Assembly (NCBI GenBank): GCA_024279135.1
Contig: JAJRRU010000008.1
Span: 1-64,000, forward strand
DNA length: 64,000 nt
Reading direction: 5' to 3'
Source: Alphaproteobacteria bacterium
Lineage (GTDB): Bacteria; Pseudomonadota; Alphaproteobacteria; Rhodospirillales; Casp-alpha2
Positions 54,968 through 64,000 of this stretch are shown here, piece by piece (positions within the stretch are counted from its first letter, which is position 1; each line of letters opens with the position of its first letter). The position numbers were made by a program, and so were the translations under genes. The notes below the pieces were generated by a model, which saw only the letters and a program-made list of their open reading frames with translations, was not told where the DNA came from and made no database searches.

Positions 54968-55465
54968 TCAGGCTACTGCCCCACAACACTTTTTATACTT
55001 CCTGCCTGAGCCACAGACACAAGGGTCATTGCGACCGACCTTGGCCGAGCTTCGCTGGGGCTGTTTTGGGTTCATCTCGCAGTCTGCAAATACCCATAAG
55101 CCGTCCTGGCGTTTGAATTCGGCCAGTTCATGGTGGGCGATAATATCTTTTTGTACCTTGTAGCGGGCGACGAACTCGACACTGCCGGTCTCATCATCAA
55201 GCCCGCCATCCTCAATCTGACGTATTTCCAGGCCCATCCATTTTGTCTCGCCATGGGACGCGTTGAATTCTTCCAGATCGAAATCCTTACGCTGGTCAAC
55301 AGCCAATGTATCATAGAGATATTGTCCCAGCCCCAGGGAAAAGGCGCTATAGCGCGAGCGCATCAATGCGATGGCGGTGGGCGCCGGTGTGCCGCCGTGA
55401 TAAATACCGCAACAAGATGGCAGATCCTTACCGGAACCACAGGGGCATTGAATAGCGTCAGACAT
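54968..55465 (-). CDS. YchJ family protein with two SEC-C zinc motifs
   Basis: The 165-residue protein carries an N-terminal metal site [13 protein letters not shown] and a C-terminal SEC-C motif [15 protein letters not shown] around a central NTF2-like domain ([19 protein letters not shown]). This is the YchJ/UPF0225 layout; the role is unknown. ATG 55465 ([12 protein letters not shown]) is preferred over the in-frame start at 55486. It diverges from argC. Confidence 0.88.
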   Translation of the reverse strand: MSDAIQCPCGSGKDLPSCCGIYHGGTPAPTAIALMRSRYSAFSLGLGQYLYDTLAVDQRKDFDLEEFNASHGETKWMGLEIRQIEDGGLDDETGSVEFVARYKVQKDIIAHHELAEFKRQDGLWVFADCEMNPKQPQRSSAKVGRNDPCVCGSGRKYKKCCGAVA

Positions 55466-55617
55466 AATGGGGTTACCTCGAACCAATAAAATGATTTTTC
55501 ATGATCAGGTTCTACCGTCCGGGCTGCCGACAAACAAGGCTATACAACAAACCGGCCTATTTAATTACAAGACGCCCCCATATTATTGCGCTATATACAC
55601 CAGTTCAGGAGAATACC

Positions 55618-56625
55618 ATGACAGCAAAAGTCTTCATCGACGGGCAAGCCGGCACCACAGGGTTACAGATCATCTCCCGTCTGAGCAATCGTGATGACGT
55701 GACCCTATTGAAATTAAACGATCACGAGCGCAAAGACACCGAACGGCGCCGCGAGATGCTGAATTCGGCTGACCTGGTGATATTGTGTCTGCCCGATGAG
55801 GCCGCACGTCAGGCCGTCGCCCTGATCGACAATCCCGCCACCCGGGTTATCGACGCCAGCACCGCACATCGCACCAACCCTGACTGGGTCTATGGAATGC
55901 CGGAATATGAACCCGGCCACGCCAAACGTGTGGCCGCGGCCATGCGGGTTACCAACCCCGGTTGTTATGCCAACGCCTCCATTGCCATTATACACCCCTT
56001 GATCAAGGCCGGCATCCTGCCCGCCGACTGGCCGCTGACCATCAATGCGGTTTCAGGATATTCCGGTGGTGGCAAGGCGATGATTGCTTCGTTTGAAGAC
56101 TCCCAGTCGGCCGATTATACCAGCGAGACGTTCCGCGCCTACGGGTTGACCATGGAGCACAAACACATTCCGGAAATCCAGCGCCGCAGCGGCCTCACAA
56201 CACGCCCGATCCTGATACCCAGTGTGGCGCGTTATCGGCAGGGCATGTTGGTACAGGTACCGTTGCAACTGGATTTCATAACGGGCAAACCCACCATGGG
56301 CGATCTTCACGACGCCTTGGCGAGCCATTATGCAGGGGCCAATTTTATCACCCTCGCAAGCCTGGATGAAACCACGGATATGGGCCAGGTCAACCCCGAG
56401 GCCTTGAACGGAACCGACGAGATGCGCCTGTATGTGTTTGGCAGTCAGACCCATGGACAGGCCGTGATCATGGCGTTGCTGGATAACCTGGGCAAGGGGG
56501 CGTCCGGACAGGCGGTGCAGAATATGAATCTGATGCTGGGTTTTGATGAAACCACAGGCCTGACAACGACCGATGCACCGGGTTTGATCGATCACTTTGA
56601 TGAAGCTGTTTCGACCGGCACATGA
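55618..56625 (+). CDS. argC: N-acetyl-gamma-glutamyl-phosphate reductase (type 2)
   Basis: ArgC reduces N-acetyl-glutamyl phosphate to the semialdehyde in arginine biosynthesis. The 335-residue short-type enzyme begins MTAKVFIDGQAGTTGLQI (NADP-binding) and has the catalytic Cys in VTNPGCYANASI plus HKHIPEI. CAGGAG lies 7 bases before ATG 55618. The frame is open from 55501, but the extra 39 residues are unrelated. Together with ocd and the arginase relic this end of the window is concerned with arginine and ornithine. Confidence 0.95.
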   Translation: MTAKVFIDGQAGTTGLQIISRLSNRDDVTLLKLNDHERKDTERRREMLNSADLVILCLPDEAARQAVALIDNPATRVIDASTAHRTNPDWVYGMPEYEPGHAKRVAAAMRVTNPGCYANASIAIIHPLIKAGILPADWPLTINAVSGYSGGGKAMIASFEDSQSADYTSETFRAYGLTMEHKHIPEIQRRSGLTTRPILIPSVARYRQGMLVQVPLQLDFITGKPTMGDLHDALASHYAGANFITLASLDETTDMGQVNPEALNGTDEMRLYVFGSQTHGQAVIMALLDNLGKGASGQAVQNMNLMLGFDETTGLTTTDAPGLIDHFDEAVSTGT

Positions 56626-56767
56626 AGGGTACATGAATTCGGCAATTTTCATGGCTTCCAAGATCGGCTGGTTCCTGATAGAAGCAGATCAGGTGGCCCC
56701 GATTCTCACATAATTAGGTCTGGACCCGCTGAGCGTGATCTATGAAAACCAAACCGAAAGACCAACA

Positions 56768-58015
56768 ATGCCCCCCCTTAAATGGCAAAATATCCTGTAC
56801 CGAAAACTGGCTGTCCTAGCTTGTACCATGTTTTTTGTCACAGCCCTTTCCCAGGCAACGCAAGCCAAAATCATTGCACCGCCGCCGCCTTTTGCGGCGT
56901 GGCTTGCCGAATTACAGCAAGAAGCCCTGTCCAGCGGCATCAAGGCGAACATCGTGCGAGATGCCCTGAAAGATATCAAACCCATCAAGCGGGTACTTGA
57001 ACTCGACCGCCGCCAGCCTGAATTCAGCCTGACGTTCTGGCGTTACCTGTCAAACACCATCAACGACAAGCGCATCAAACGGGGCAGGCAACTGCTGGTG
57101 GAACATGGCCCGCTGTTGAAAAAAGTGGCACAGAAATACGGTGTACAGCCCCGCTTTCTGGTTGCTTTCTGGGGGCTGGAGACAAATTTCGGACAATACT
57201 TTGGTAAAATTCCGGTTGTCGGCTCGCTGGTCACCCTGGCCCATGACCGGCGCCGGGCAAAATTTTTCCGTGCCCAGCTTCTGGCCGCTCTCGGACTTAT
57301 GAGCGATGGCGACGTATCCATTGATGTGGGCGGATCGTGGGCCGGTGCCATGGGGAATTTTCAGTTTATCCCTACCACGTACCGCGATTTTGCCGTCGAT
57401 GGTGACGGTGATGGCAAACGCGACCTGTGGGGCAATATGAACGATGCCTTTTCCTCGGCCTCCAACTACCTGTCCAAATCAGGCTGGAACGGAAATCGCA
57501 CCTGGGGGCGGGAAGTCCGCCTGCCGAAAGGTTTCGATCTCAACCTGATCGGTCTTGAAAAAAGCCGCAAGCCCCTGAAACAATGGCAGGCCCTGGGTGT
57601 GCGCCGGGCCGATGGTCGGGACTTGCCTGCCGTGGCTATCGAAGGGGCGTTGTTGCTACCGGCCGGACACACCGGCCCAGCCTTCATGGTTTACGCAAAC
57701 TTTGATGCAATAATGACATGGAATCGCTCAGTTTTTTATGCCATAGCCATCGGTCATCTGGCGGACAGGTTAAACGGGCAGGGCGGCCTTTTAACCCCGC
57801 CACCAGCAAAAGAAATCCCCCTGTCGCGCGAAAACGTCATCGAGATCCAGAACACCCTGATCCAGCGCGGTTTCGAAACCGGTGGCGTGGATGGCATGAT
57901 CGGCCCCATGACCCGCGCCTCAATTCGAGCCTGGCAGGCATCGGTCGGACTGCCCGCCGATGGCCATCCATCCATGGATTTGTTGATATCATTACGCAAC
58001 AAGCCCAACAACTAA
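56768..58015 (+). CDS. Lytic murein transglycosylase, MltB type with peptidoglycan-binding domain
   Basis: The 415-residue protein has a signal peptide (ending near ATQA). An SLT-type catalytic domain follows: FLVAFWGLETNFGQYFGK with the catalytic Glu, then GAMGNFQFIPTTYRDFAVD. A C-terminal peptidoglycan-binding domain contains EIQNTLIQRGFETGGVDGMIGP. It cleaves the glycan strand to 1,6-anhydro-MurNAc in the periplasm. ATG 56768 is preferred over GTG 56735 because it starts the signal peptide cleanly. rlpA follows in the same direction. Confidence 0.92.
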   Translation: MPPLKWQNILYRKLAVLACTMFFVTALSQATQAKIIAPPPPFAAWLAELQQEALSSGIKANIVRDALKDIKPIKRVLELDRRQPEFSLTFWRYLSNTINDKRIKRGRQLLVEHGPLLKKVAQKYGVQPRFLVAFWGLETNFGQYFGKIPVVGSLVTLAHDRRRAKFFRAQLLAALGLMSDGDVSIDVGGSWAGAMGNFQFIPTTYRDFAVDGDGDGKRDLWGNMNDAFSSASNYLSKSGWNGNRTWGREVRLPKGFDLNLIGLEKSRKPLKQWQALGVRRADGRDLPAVAIEGALLLPAGHTGPAFMVYANFDAIMTWNRSVFYAIAIGHLADRLNGQGGLLTPPPAKEIPLSRENVIEIQNTLIQRGFETGGVDGMIGPMTRASIRAWQASVGLPADGHPSMDLLISLRNKPNN

Positions 58016-58128
58016 AATTGATTGATCAATATGGCTATCTGACATGCACAATCATTGCTGTTTAGGGACGGAACGATTATAAGAAGTTCAATATATTGAT
58101 TTTATCAGCGACGGGCGACACAATATCT

Positions 58129-59133
58129 ATGAAAACACCCAAAAATCCACATTTCCTGCGGTTCCTGTCCCTGATGTGTCTGACGGTATTTCTGGCGGCC
58201 TGCGCGGAAACCCAGCTTATCGTCCACACAGCCAAGCGTGTTTCCAAGCAGAGCAAAACCGTATCGCAGCAGCCGCCCATCAAGAGCGAAGGCATATACA
58301 AAGTCGGCAAACCCTACCAGATCAAGAATGTCTGGTATTATCCCGCGCTGGACTATCAATACGATGAAACCGGTATTGCGTCATGGTATGGCCAAAAGTT
58401 CCATGGCAGGAAAACCGCCAATGGCGAAGTCTACAACATGAACGACCTGACCGCAGCCCACAAAACCTTGCCGCTGCCAAGCTGGGTCGAGGTTACCAAT
58501 CTGGAAAACGGTCGCATGATCAGGCTGCGCCTCAACGACCGCGGTCCCTATGCCAAAAGCCGGATTATCGACATTTCGCGACGTGGCGCACAACTGCTGG
58601 GCTTCCAGACCAATGGCACAGCCAAGGTCAGGGTTAAGATACTGGCCCGCGAAAGCCGTCAACTGGCGGCCAAAATGAAGGGCGAAACAACCATCGAAGA
58701 GGTCGGATCGCCTATCACCATAGACAAACTGCCAACCGTTTCTGTCAATTCAGAACCCCTGGCCCCGCCACCGGGTGCCAAATCTTCGCCCACACCGCCA
58801 CCAGCCAATACGGAAATCCAGGTGGTAACAACCCAACCGGAACAATCCATCCCGGCCGCTACACAAGACTGGAGCGCCAAGGTGGTAACGGTTCCTTTTA
58901 CGAAAACCAGCCTGTATGTCCATGCCGGTTCGTTTACCCGGTATGAAAACGCGCTGCGGACACAGGCCATTCTATCTCAGATTGGCGATACGAAAATTAC
59001 CCAGGCTCTGGTTAACGACACAGATTTCTTCCGTGTCAGAATAGGCCCGCTGAACGATGTGCAAAGAGCCGACAGCGTTCTGGAAAGAGCTATTTTATCG
59101 GGCTTTCCTGACGCCCGCATTATTGTAGACTAG
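58129..59133 (+). CDS. rlpA: Septal ring lytic transglycosylase RlpA with SPOR domain
   Basis: The 334-residue lipoprotein has the lipobox LAAC (Cys25). A double-psi beta barrel follows (GIASWYGQKFHGRKTANGE, then RLNDRGPYAKSRIIDIS with the catalytic Asp). A Pro-rich linker leads to a C-terminal SPOR domain (LYVHAGSFTRYENALR) that binds denuded septal glycan. ATG 58129 (MKTPKNPH) is preferred over the upstream TTG because it begins the lipoprotein signal. dacC follows by 21 bases. Confidence 0.95.
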   Translation: MKTPKNPHFLRFLSLMCLTVFLAACAETQLIVHTAKRVSKQSKTVSQQPPIKSEGIYKVGKPYQIKNVWYYPALDYQYDETGIASWYGQKFHGRKTANGEVYNMNDLTAAHKTLPLPSWVEVTNLENGRMIRLRLNDRGPYAKSRIIDISRRGAQLLGFQTNGTAKVRVKILARESRQLAAKMKGETTIEEVGSPITIDKLPTVSVNSEPLAPPPGAKSSPTPPPANTEIQVVTTQPEQSIPAATQDWSAKVVTVPFTKTSLYVHAGSFTRYENALRTQAILSQIGDTKITQALVNDTDFFRVRIGPLNDVQRADSVLERAILSGFPDARIIVD

Positions 59134-59154
59134 AATTAAAGTCTTGGAGATAAC

Positions 59155-60369
59155 ATGACAGCCGATCAAGCCCCCATAAAACCAGCCTGTGACCTAGCCA
59201 AACATATCAAACGTAGCAATGTTGTTATGCGGGCACTGTGGTTCTGCCTCGTCCTGATTATTTTTATGCTTCCCGGAATTGCGGCAGCCCTGGAAACCAA
59301 GGCCCGCGAGGCCGTTATCATTGACGCCACAACAGGCAAGTTGCTGTTTTCCAAGAACGGTGATACCCGAATGCCCCCCGCATCCATGAGCAAACTGATG
59401 ACCATTTACATGGTGATGTCACGGATCAAAGAGGGTAGTCTGTCGTTGGAAGATACCTTCCGGGTCAGCGAAAACGCCTGGCGAAAGGGCGGCGCAAAAA
59501 GCGGCAGTTCCACCATGTTCCTGGAACCCAACAAGCGGGTTTCCGTGGAAGAGTTACTGCGCGGCATCATTGTCCAGTCGGGCAACGATGCCTGTATCGT
59601 CATAGCAGAAGGGCTCGCCGGCAGTGAAGAGGCCTTCGCCGCCACCATGACAGAAACGGCCAAAAAAATTGGCCTGACTGGTAGCAATTTTGTCAATTCA
59701 ACTGGCTGGCCCCATCCCGATCAGTACATGACGGCCAATGATCTGGCGCGTCTGGCCCTGCTCACCATTACCGAATTCCCGGAGTTCTATCACTATTACA
59801 GCGAAACCGAATACACCTATAATGGCATCCGCCAGCGCAACCGCAATCCGTTGCTTTACAAGGACATCGGCGTGGATGGCCTTAAGACCGGCCATACCCT
59901 AGAGGCCGGTTACGGCCTGACGGCAAGCGCATTGATCAAGGACAGACGCATCATTGTGGTTGTCAACGGACTGGCCAGCAAAAAAGAGCGGTCCTCGGAA
60001 TCTGAACGGCTGATGGACTGGGCGTTTCGTGAGTTTAATAATTATGCCCTGGTCAAAAAAGGCGACCTGATCTCGCAAGCCGAGGTCTGGCTGGGCACAG
60101 CGGGCAATGTTCCCCTGATAAGCTCGCAGGATTTGACCATTACCCTGGCGCGCAAGGCACGCAAAAAAATGAAAGTGACCGTGCATTATGAAGGCCCTAT
60201 CGCGGCCCCCATAAAAGCCGGAACCCCGATCGCACAACTGGTCATTACCGCACCCGATGAAGAGCCGATTTCCATACCACTGCTGGCCGGAGCCGATGTG
60301 GGTACCCTTGGGTTAATTGGCCGTCTGGGGGCGGCTGTGGATTTTCTGGTGTGGGGTGAATCCGGTTGA
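59155..60369 (+). CDS. dacC: D-alanyl-D-alanine carboxypeptidase (PBP5/6 type)
   Basis: This 404-residue enzyme trims the terminal D-Ala from peptidoglycan stem peptides. The penicillin-binding motifs are SxxK (Ser77-Lys80 in ASMSKLM), SGN (142-144) and KTG (244-246). A long basic N-terminal region precedes the signal anchor (about 25-45), and the C-terminal beta domain of PBP5 follows. GGAG precedes ATG 59155. Its stop overlaps the TTG start of tmk by four bases. Confidence 0.94.
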   Translation: MTADQAPIKPACDLAKHIKRSNVVMRALWFCLVLIIFMLPGIAAALETKAREAVIIDATTGKLLFSKNGDTRMPPASMSKLMTIYMVMSRIKEGSLSLEDTFRVSENAWRKGGAKSGSSTMFLEPNKRVSVEELLRGIIVQSGNDACIVIAEGLAGSEEAFAATMTETAKKIGLTGSNFVNSTGWPHPDQYMTANDLARLALLTITEFPEFYHYYSETEYTYNGIRQRNRNPLLYKDIGVDGLKTGHTLEAGYGLTASALIKDRRIIVVVNGLASKKERSSESERLMDWAFREFNNYALVKKGDLISQAEVWLGTAGNVPLISSQDLTITLARKARKKMKVTVHYEGPIAAPIKAGTPIAQLVITAPDEEPISIPLLAGADVGTLGLIGRLGAAVDFLVWGESG

Positions 60370-61010
60370 GCTACAACAATGGAACATTCATCACATTCGA
60401 AGGCGGGGAGGGTAGTGGCAAGTCTACCCAGTTGAAAAAAATAGCCCACTGGCTGGACGGGCAGGGTATCGACTATATCACCACCCGAGAGCCTGGCGGT
60501 GCGCCATCAGCCGAAATTATCCGTAAATTACTGGTCGAGGGCGACACCGACCGGTGGCAGCCGATCACCGAAATTCTGTTACACTACAGTGCCCGGGCTG
60601 AACACATCGCCCACACCATCGGGCCTTCCCTTGAAGCCGGAAGGTGGGTGCTGTGCGACCGGTTCGCCGACTCGACCCTCGCCTATCAGGGTTACGGTCA
60701 CGATTTTGATACCCAGACCATCGCGCAAATTCATCAGGCGACGGTTGGCAAGTTAATACCGGACCTGACACTTGTACTCGATATTCCCGTCCACACTGGC
60801 CTCGAACGTGCAGGCAACCGTAATCAGGGTGAGGATCGCTATGAACGCATGGGCGTTGATTTCCACGACCGTGTGCGTGCCGGGTTTCTCGAACTTGCCG
60901 CGAAAAACAGCAACCGCTGTCAGGTCATCAACGCCGAACAAACCATGGATAAAGTCTTCTCTGATATCCGTACCATCATTGAGGACAAGCTCGGATCTCG
61001 ACTGTCATGA
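60366..61010 (+). CDS. tmk: Thymidylate kinase
   Basis: Tmk phosphorylates dTMP to dTDP. The 214-residue protein has the P-loop FEGGEGSGKSTQ, the DRY-type CDRFADSTLAYQG and a TREPGG substrate motif. Translation starts at TTG 60366 inside the dacC end (TTGA overlap), suggesting coupled translation. Its stop overlaps holB's ATG by four bases. Confidence 0.96.
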   Translation: MSYNNGTFITFEGGEGSGKSTQLKKIAHWLDGQGIDYITTREPGGAPSAEIIRKLLVEGDTDRWQPITEILLHYSARAEHIAHTIGPSLEAGRWVLCDRFADSTLAYQGYGHDFDTQTIAQIHQATVGKLIPDLTLVLDIPVHTGLERAGNRNQGEDRYERMGVDFHDRVRAGFLELAAKNSNRCQVINAEQTMDKVFSDIRTIIEDKLGSRLS

Positions 61011-62161
61011 GCCGCCATGATCGAGATGATCAACGTGTCCTCGAGGCTCGGGGAAACGACTTTCTGATCGGTCATGAAGCGATTGAAAGCGAGCTTAAAG
61101 CAGCCTTTCACGGCGGCAAACTCGCCCACGGATGGTTATTTACCGGGCCACGGGGTATCGGCAAAGCCACACTGGCTTTCCGGTTTGCTCGTTACATCTT
61201 AAAACACAGCCAGGCCAGCGACGCGGAAAGCGAGATTATTACCGCCGGTGATGGCCTGTTCGGCGACATGGCGCAAACATCATCCCCAAACGAGGATGCG
61301 GCGGTGGGTGAGGGGCTTTATGTGGCCGCTGATGACCGGGTATTCAAACGCATTGCCGCCAACGGCCACGCCGATCTGATGAGCATCGAACGGCCCTGGA
61401 AGGATGACAAACAAATCCAGCGCAAAACCACCATCGCGGTTGCAGACGTATACAAAATCGCCCCGTTCATGCATCTGACATCGGCCGAAGGGGGATGGCG
61501 GGTGGCCATTATCGATGCGGTTGATGAAATGAACACGGCCTCGGCCAACGCGCTGCTTAGAATTCTTGAAGAGCCGCCGCCACGTTCACTGCTGTTGCTG
61601 GTGGCCCATAATCCGGGGCGTTTGCTGGCGACCATCCGCTCGCGCTGTCGTAAATTACCGGTCAATGCCCTGCAAGACAGTGATATTTCAACCCTGCTGG
61701 ATCGGTATGCACCGGATGTATCGGCGGACCAGAAAACCGTGCTGTGCGACCTTGCCCAGGGAAGTATTGGCCGCGCCCTCGATCTGGCAGGCAGCGGCGG
61801 CCTGGAGGTCTATGAAGAACTGCACCAGCTCATGAATGAGCTGCCCCGGCTCGACGTGGTCAAATTACACAAATTAGGTGACAAACTGGTCCGTAAGGAT
61901 AACGAGGCGGTTTTTCGCATAGCCTGTGATTTATTACAGTTTACCCTGTCGCGTGTCATTAAACGCTCGGCCGCTGAAAATACCACCCAGCATGTCCCTG
62001 ATCTGATTACCCGACTGGCCGGTCTAGCAACGCTTGATCGCTGGCTCGCAGTATGGGACAACACCAACGAGTTGATCACCCGGTGCGAAACGGCAAACCT
62101 TGATCGCAAACAGGTGACCCTGAATATCTTCCAGGCGCTGGCCAAAGCCGTTACGCCTTAA
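61007..62161 (+). CDS. holB: DNA polymerase III delta-prime subunit
   Basis: The 384-residue clamp-loader subunit has a P-loop-like GPRGIGKATLAFRFARYI, a Walker B-like IIDAVDEMNTASANALLRI and the SRC motif TIRSRCRKLP. The zinc module of other clamp loaders is not evident. It loads the beta sliding clamp together with gamma/tau and delta. ATGA overlap with tmk; metG follows 8 bases after its stop. Confidence 0.94.
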   Translation: MSRHDRDDQRVLEARGNDFLIGHEAIESELKAAFHGGKLAHGWLFTGPRGIGKATLAFRFARYILKHSQASDAESEIITAGDGLFGDMAQTSSPNEDAAVGEGLYVAADDRVFKRIAANGHADLMSIERPWKDDKQIQRKTTIAVADVYKIAPFMHLTSAEGGWRVAIIDAVDEMNTASANALLRILEEPPPRSLLLLVAHNPGRLLATIRSRCRKLPVNALQDSDISTLLDRYAPDVSADQKTVLCDLAQGSIGRALDLAGSGGLEVYEELHQLMNELPRLDVVKLHKLGDKLVRKDNEAVFRIACDLLQFTLSRVIKRSAAENTTQHVPDLITRLAGLATLDRWLAVWDNTNELITRCETANLDRKQVTLNIFQALAKAVTP

Positions 62162-62169
62162 TTAATCAA

Positions 62170-63756
62170 ATGGATAAAGCCTCGATGAGCACACCAAAGC
62201 GGTATTACATAACAACACCGATCTATTATGTGAACGATGCGCCGCATATCGGCCATGCCTATACCACACTGGCCTGTGATGTCATGGCACGGTTTAAGCG
62301 GCTGGACGGGTATGATGTGCATTTCCTGACCGGCACCGATGAGCATGGCCAGAAAGTAGAAAAATCAGCCGCCGCAGCCAATAGCGAACCCCAGGCTTTT
62401 ACCGACAAGGTGTCACAGAATTTTCGCGACCTTGCCGGCTTTATGAATTATTCCAACGACGATTTCATCCGGACCACCGAGGCGCGCCACAAAAAATCCT
62501 GTCAGGCCATATGGCAGCGGCTAGTCGACAACGATGAGATTTATCTAGGCTCCTACGCCGGTTGGTACGCCGTCCGTGACGAGGCCTATTACGCCGAGGA
62601 AGAACTGATCACAAATGCTGATGGCAAGAAGATCGCCCCCTCGGGCGCCGAAGTGGAATGGGTCGAAGAGCCGAGCTATTTCTTCCGACTGTCCAACTGG
62701 GGCGACAGGCTGCTGGAATATTATGACAATAAACCGGACGTTGTCTTGCCCAAGACCCGCCTGAACGAGGTGACCAGCTTCATCAAGGGCGGTTTGCGCG
62801 ATCTGTCAGTCTCGCGGACCAGTTTCAACTGGGGTATCCCGGTCCCCGGCGATGATGATCATATTATGTACGTCTGGCTCGACGCCCTGACCAACTATAT
62901 TACCGCAGCCGGGTTTCCCGATACCGATTGCGAAAAATATCAAAATTTCTGGCCGGCTGACCTGCACATGGTGGGCAAGGATATCCTGCGCTTTCACGCG
63001 GTTTACTGGCCTGCGTTCCTCATGGCCGCCGGACTGGAGCCACCGCGGCGGATATTTGCCCATGGCTGGTGGACCAACGAGGGTGAGAAGATTTCCAAAT
63101 CCCTGGGCAATGTGATCGACCCCATTGAGCTGGTCGAACACTATGGTCTGGATCAGGTCCGTTATTTCCTCATGCGTGAGGTTCCGTTTGGAAATGATGG
63201 GGATTTTTCGCACAGCTCCATCGTCAACCGAATGAATTCCGATCTGGCAAACGATCTGGGCAATCTGGTCCAGCGCGTGCTGTCCATGGTTCACAAAAAC
63301 TGTGAAGGCCGGGTGCCTGTGCTCGATACAGAGGGTTTTATCAGCCCTGACCAGAAATTACTGGATCAGGCAATAGCCATGCTGGATACGGTACGCCGGC
63401 AACTTGACGGGCAGTCCTTCCACGAAGCACTGGAAACCGTCTGGCTGGTGGTTCGCGCGGCCAATGCTTATGTGGACCATCAGGCTCCGTGGAAGCTGCG
63501 CAAGGAAGACCCGCAACGCATGGCGTATGTGCTGTACAGCCTGTGCGAGACCATCCGGTATCTGGGGTTGATCTTGCAGCCCTTCATGCCGGACTCCTGT
63601 CATAAAATACTGGACCAGCTTAACATCAACCATAACCAGCGCGATTTTGAGGCTTTTAGTGACGAATACGCCCTCAAAGGCGGCACGGTATTACCAAAAC
63701 CCGAAGGCATCTTCCCACGTTTCATAGAACTCGAATCTGCAGATAAAGCCTCGTAA
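62170..63756 (+). CDS. metG: Methionyl-tRNA synthetase
   Basis: The 528-residue class I synthetase has PHIGHAYTTLACD (HIGH motif), GTDEHGQKVEKSA and GEKISKSLGNVIDP (KMSKS variant), and the all-helical anticodon domain. It lacks the C-terminal tRNA-binding extension, as in other alphaproteobacteria. An in-frame ATG at 62185 (MSTPKRYY) is an alternative start. In many alphaproteobacteria tatD follows metG; here an unrelated esterase-like frame follows. Confidence 0.96.
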   Translation: MDKASMSTPKRYYITTPIYYVNDAPHIGHAYTTLACDVMARFKRLDGYDVHFLTGTDEHGQKVEKSAAAANSEPQAFTDKVSQNFRDLAGFMNYSNDDFIRTTEARHKKSCQAIWQRLVDNDEIYLGSYAGWYAVRDEAYYAEEELITNADGKKIAPSGAEVEWVEEPSYFFRLSNWGDRLLEYYDNKPDVVLPKTRLNEVTSFIKGGLRDLSVSRTSFNWGIPVPGDDDHIMYVWLDALTNYITAAGFPDTDCEKYQNFWPADLHMVGKDILRFHAVYWPAFLMAAGLEPPRRIFAHGWWTNEGEKISKSLGNVIDPIELVEHYGLDQVRYFLMREVPFGNDGDFSHSSIVNRMNSDLANDLGNLVQRVLSMVHKNCEGRVPVLDTEGFISPDQKLLDQAIAMLDTVRRQLDGQSFHEALETVWLVVRAANAYVDHQAPWKLRKEDPQRMAYVLYSLCETIRYLGLILQPFMPDSCHKILDQLNINHNQRDFEAFSDEYALKGGTVLPKPEGIFPRFIELESADKAS

Positions 63757-63763
63757 AGCCGGT

Positions 63764-64000
63764 ATGGATAAACACCAGAAACCACCCTTGAGCCGTGCGC
63801 CGGATTTTACGGAATTCTGGTAGGAAACCCAGGGTGATCTGGCGCGTGTTCCCAGGGATATAACCCGAAAACAAGTCAGCCAGACCAGCCATGCGGGTCT
63901 GGTTCTGGAAGATATCACCTTCGGCTCGCTGGGCGGTGGACGTATTCACGGCTATCTGTTGCATGACGGTGACGGTAACGGTGATGGCGGCGGCGGAGCA
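63764..64000 (+). pseudogene. Acetylxylan esterase/cephalosporin-C deacetylase-like frame with in-frame TAG, cut by window edge
   Basis: From ATG 63764 the frame encodes SRAPDFTEFW, then TAG (63821), then ETQGDLARVPRDI and on through FGSLGGGRIHGYLLH to the window edge. APDFTEFW-ET and GGRIHGYL match the N-terminus of the AXE1-type esterase family, so the codon after Trp19 is a nonsense mutation (CAG to TAG would fit). No good internal restart is visible. The end contains a Gly/Asp-rich repeat (DGDGNGDGGG). The rest of the gene is outside the window. Confidence 0.65.

Overview
The window looks like chromosomal DNA of an alphaproteobacterium, probably of a Rhodospirillales-like marine lineage. 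The evidence is gene order and family content: a pcm-like/tolC/popZ(DUF2497)/valS block, the rlpA/dacC/tmk/holB/metG block, an alphaproteobacterial DinB with an N-terminal zinc-ribbon-like segment, an E. coli-length IlvD, and a GcvT-fused FAD dehydrogenase next to a non-pyrrolysine MttB-family protein. Base composition is moderate, with clearly AT-richer stretches around 44.3-44.5, 50.9-52.1 and 53.4-54.2 kb. The genus cannot be named from sequence reading alone.

Layout. 0-9 kb is a signalling and hypothetical region: an Hpt protein cut by the window edge, a GAF-GAF-PAS class III cyclase, a coiled-coil protein built of exact 36-residue repeats, DinB, a HExxH secreted protein, a single-pass protein with a paralogue at 43.6 kb, a soluble histidine kinase and a DOPA-dioxygenase-family protein. 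9-18.4 kb holds tRNA-Cys and tRNA-Asn, then pcm-like, tolC, popZ, an MFS transporter, valS and mscS. 18.4-27.9 kb is mostly housekeeping: tRNA-Lys, FkbM methyltransferase, a TerB/ChaC/PilZ/PilZ cluster, ilvD, an isocitrate-lyase-superfamily enzyme, DUF1223, xthA, erpA and fbp.

27.9-40.5 kb is bounded by two tRNA-Glu genes (TTC and CTC anticodons) and looks accessory. It holds a REP-associated tyrosine transposase element with perfect 25-bp inverted repeats and flanking 52/63-bp direct repeats, a two-gene formate dehydrogenase with unusual domain partition, a Met/His-rich secreted protein, a SulP transporter, a CHASE-PAS histidine kinase and a sterol-desaturase-family enzyme. Just beyond it is a truncated CHAT protease-like ORF.

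41.5-49.6 kb carries a transaldolase-like gene, a DHH phosphoesterase, and a methylated-amine cluster: GcvT-fused dehydrogenase and MttB-family gene, divergent from a LysR regulator with a T-N11-A palindrome in between. 49.7-54.9 kb has rplM-rpsI followed by a 1.3-kb insertion flanked by an exact 24-bp duplication of the rpsI 3' end. Beyond it lie a frameshifted C-terminal arginase remnant, an intact ornithine cyclodeaminase gene, a methyltransferase and a LysE exporter. 55-64 kb holds ychJ, argC, mltB-like, rlpA, dacC, tmk, holB and metG, ending in an acetylxylan-esterase-like reading frame interrupted by an in-frame TAG.

The strongest candidates for something undescribed are the rpsI-end insertion with its large hairpin and the adjacent arginase decay, the RAYT element between direct repeats, the exact 36-residue repeat protein, and the paired 229-residue four-cysteine membrane proteins. 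No CRISPR array, rRNA or recognisable riboswitch was seen.
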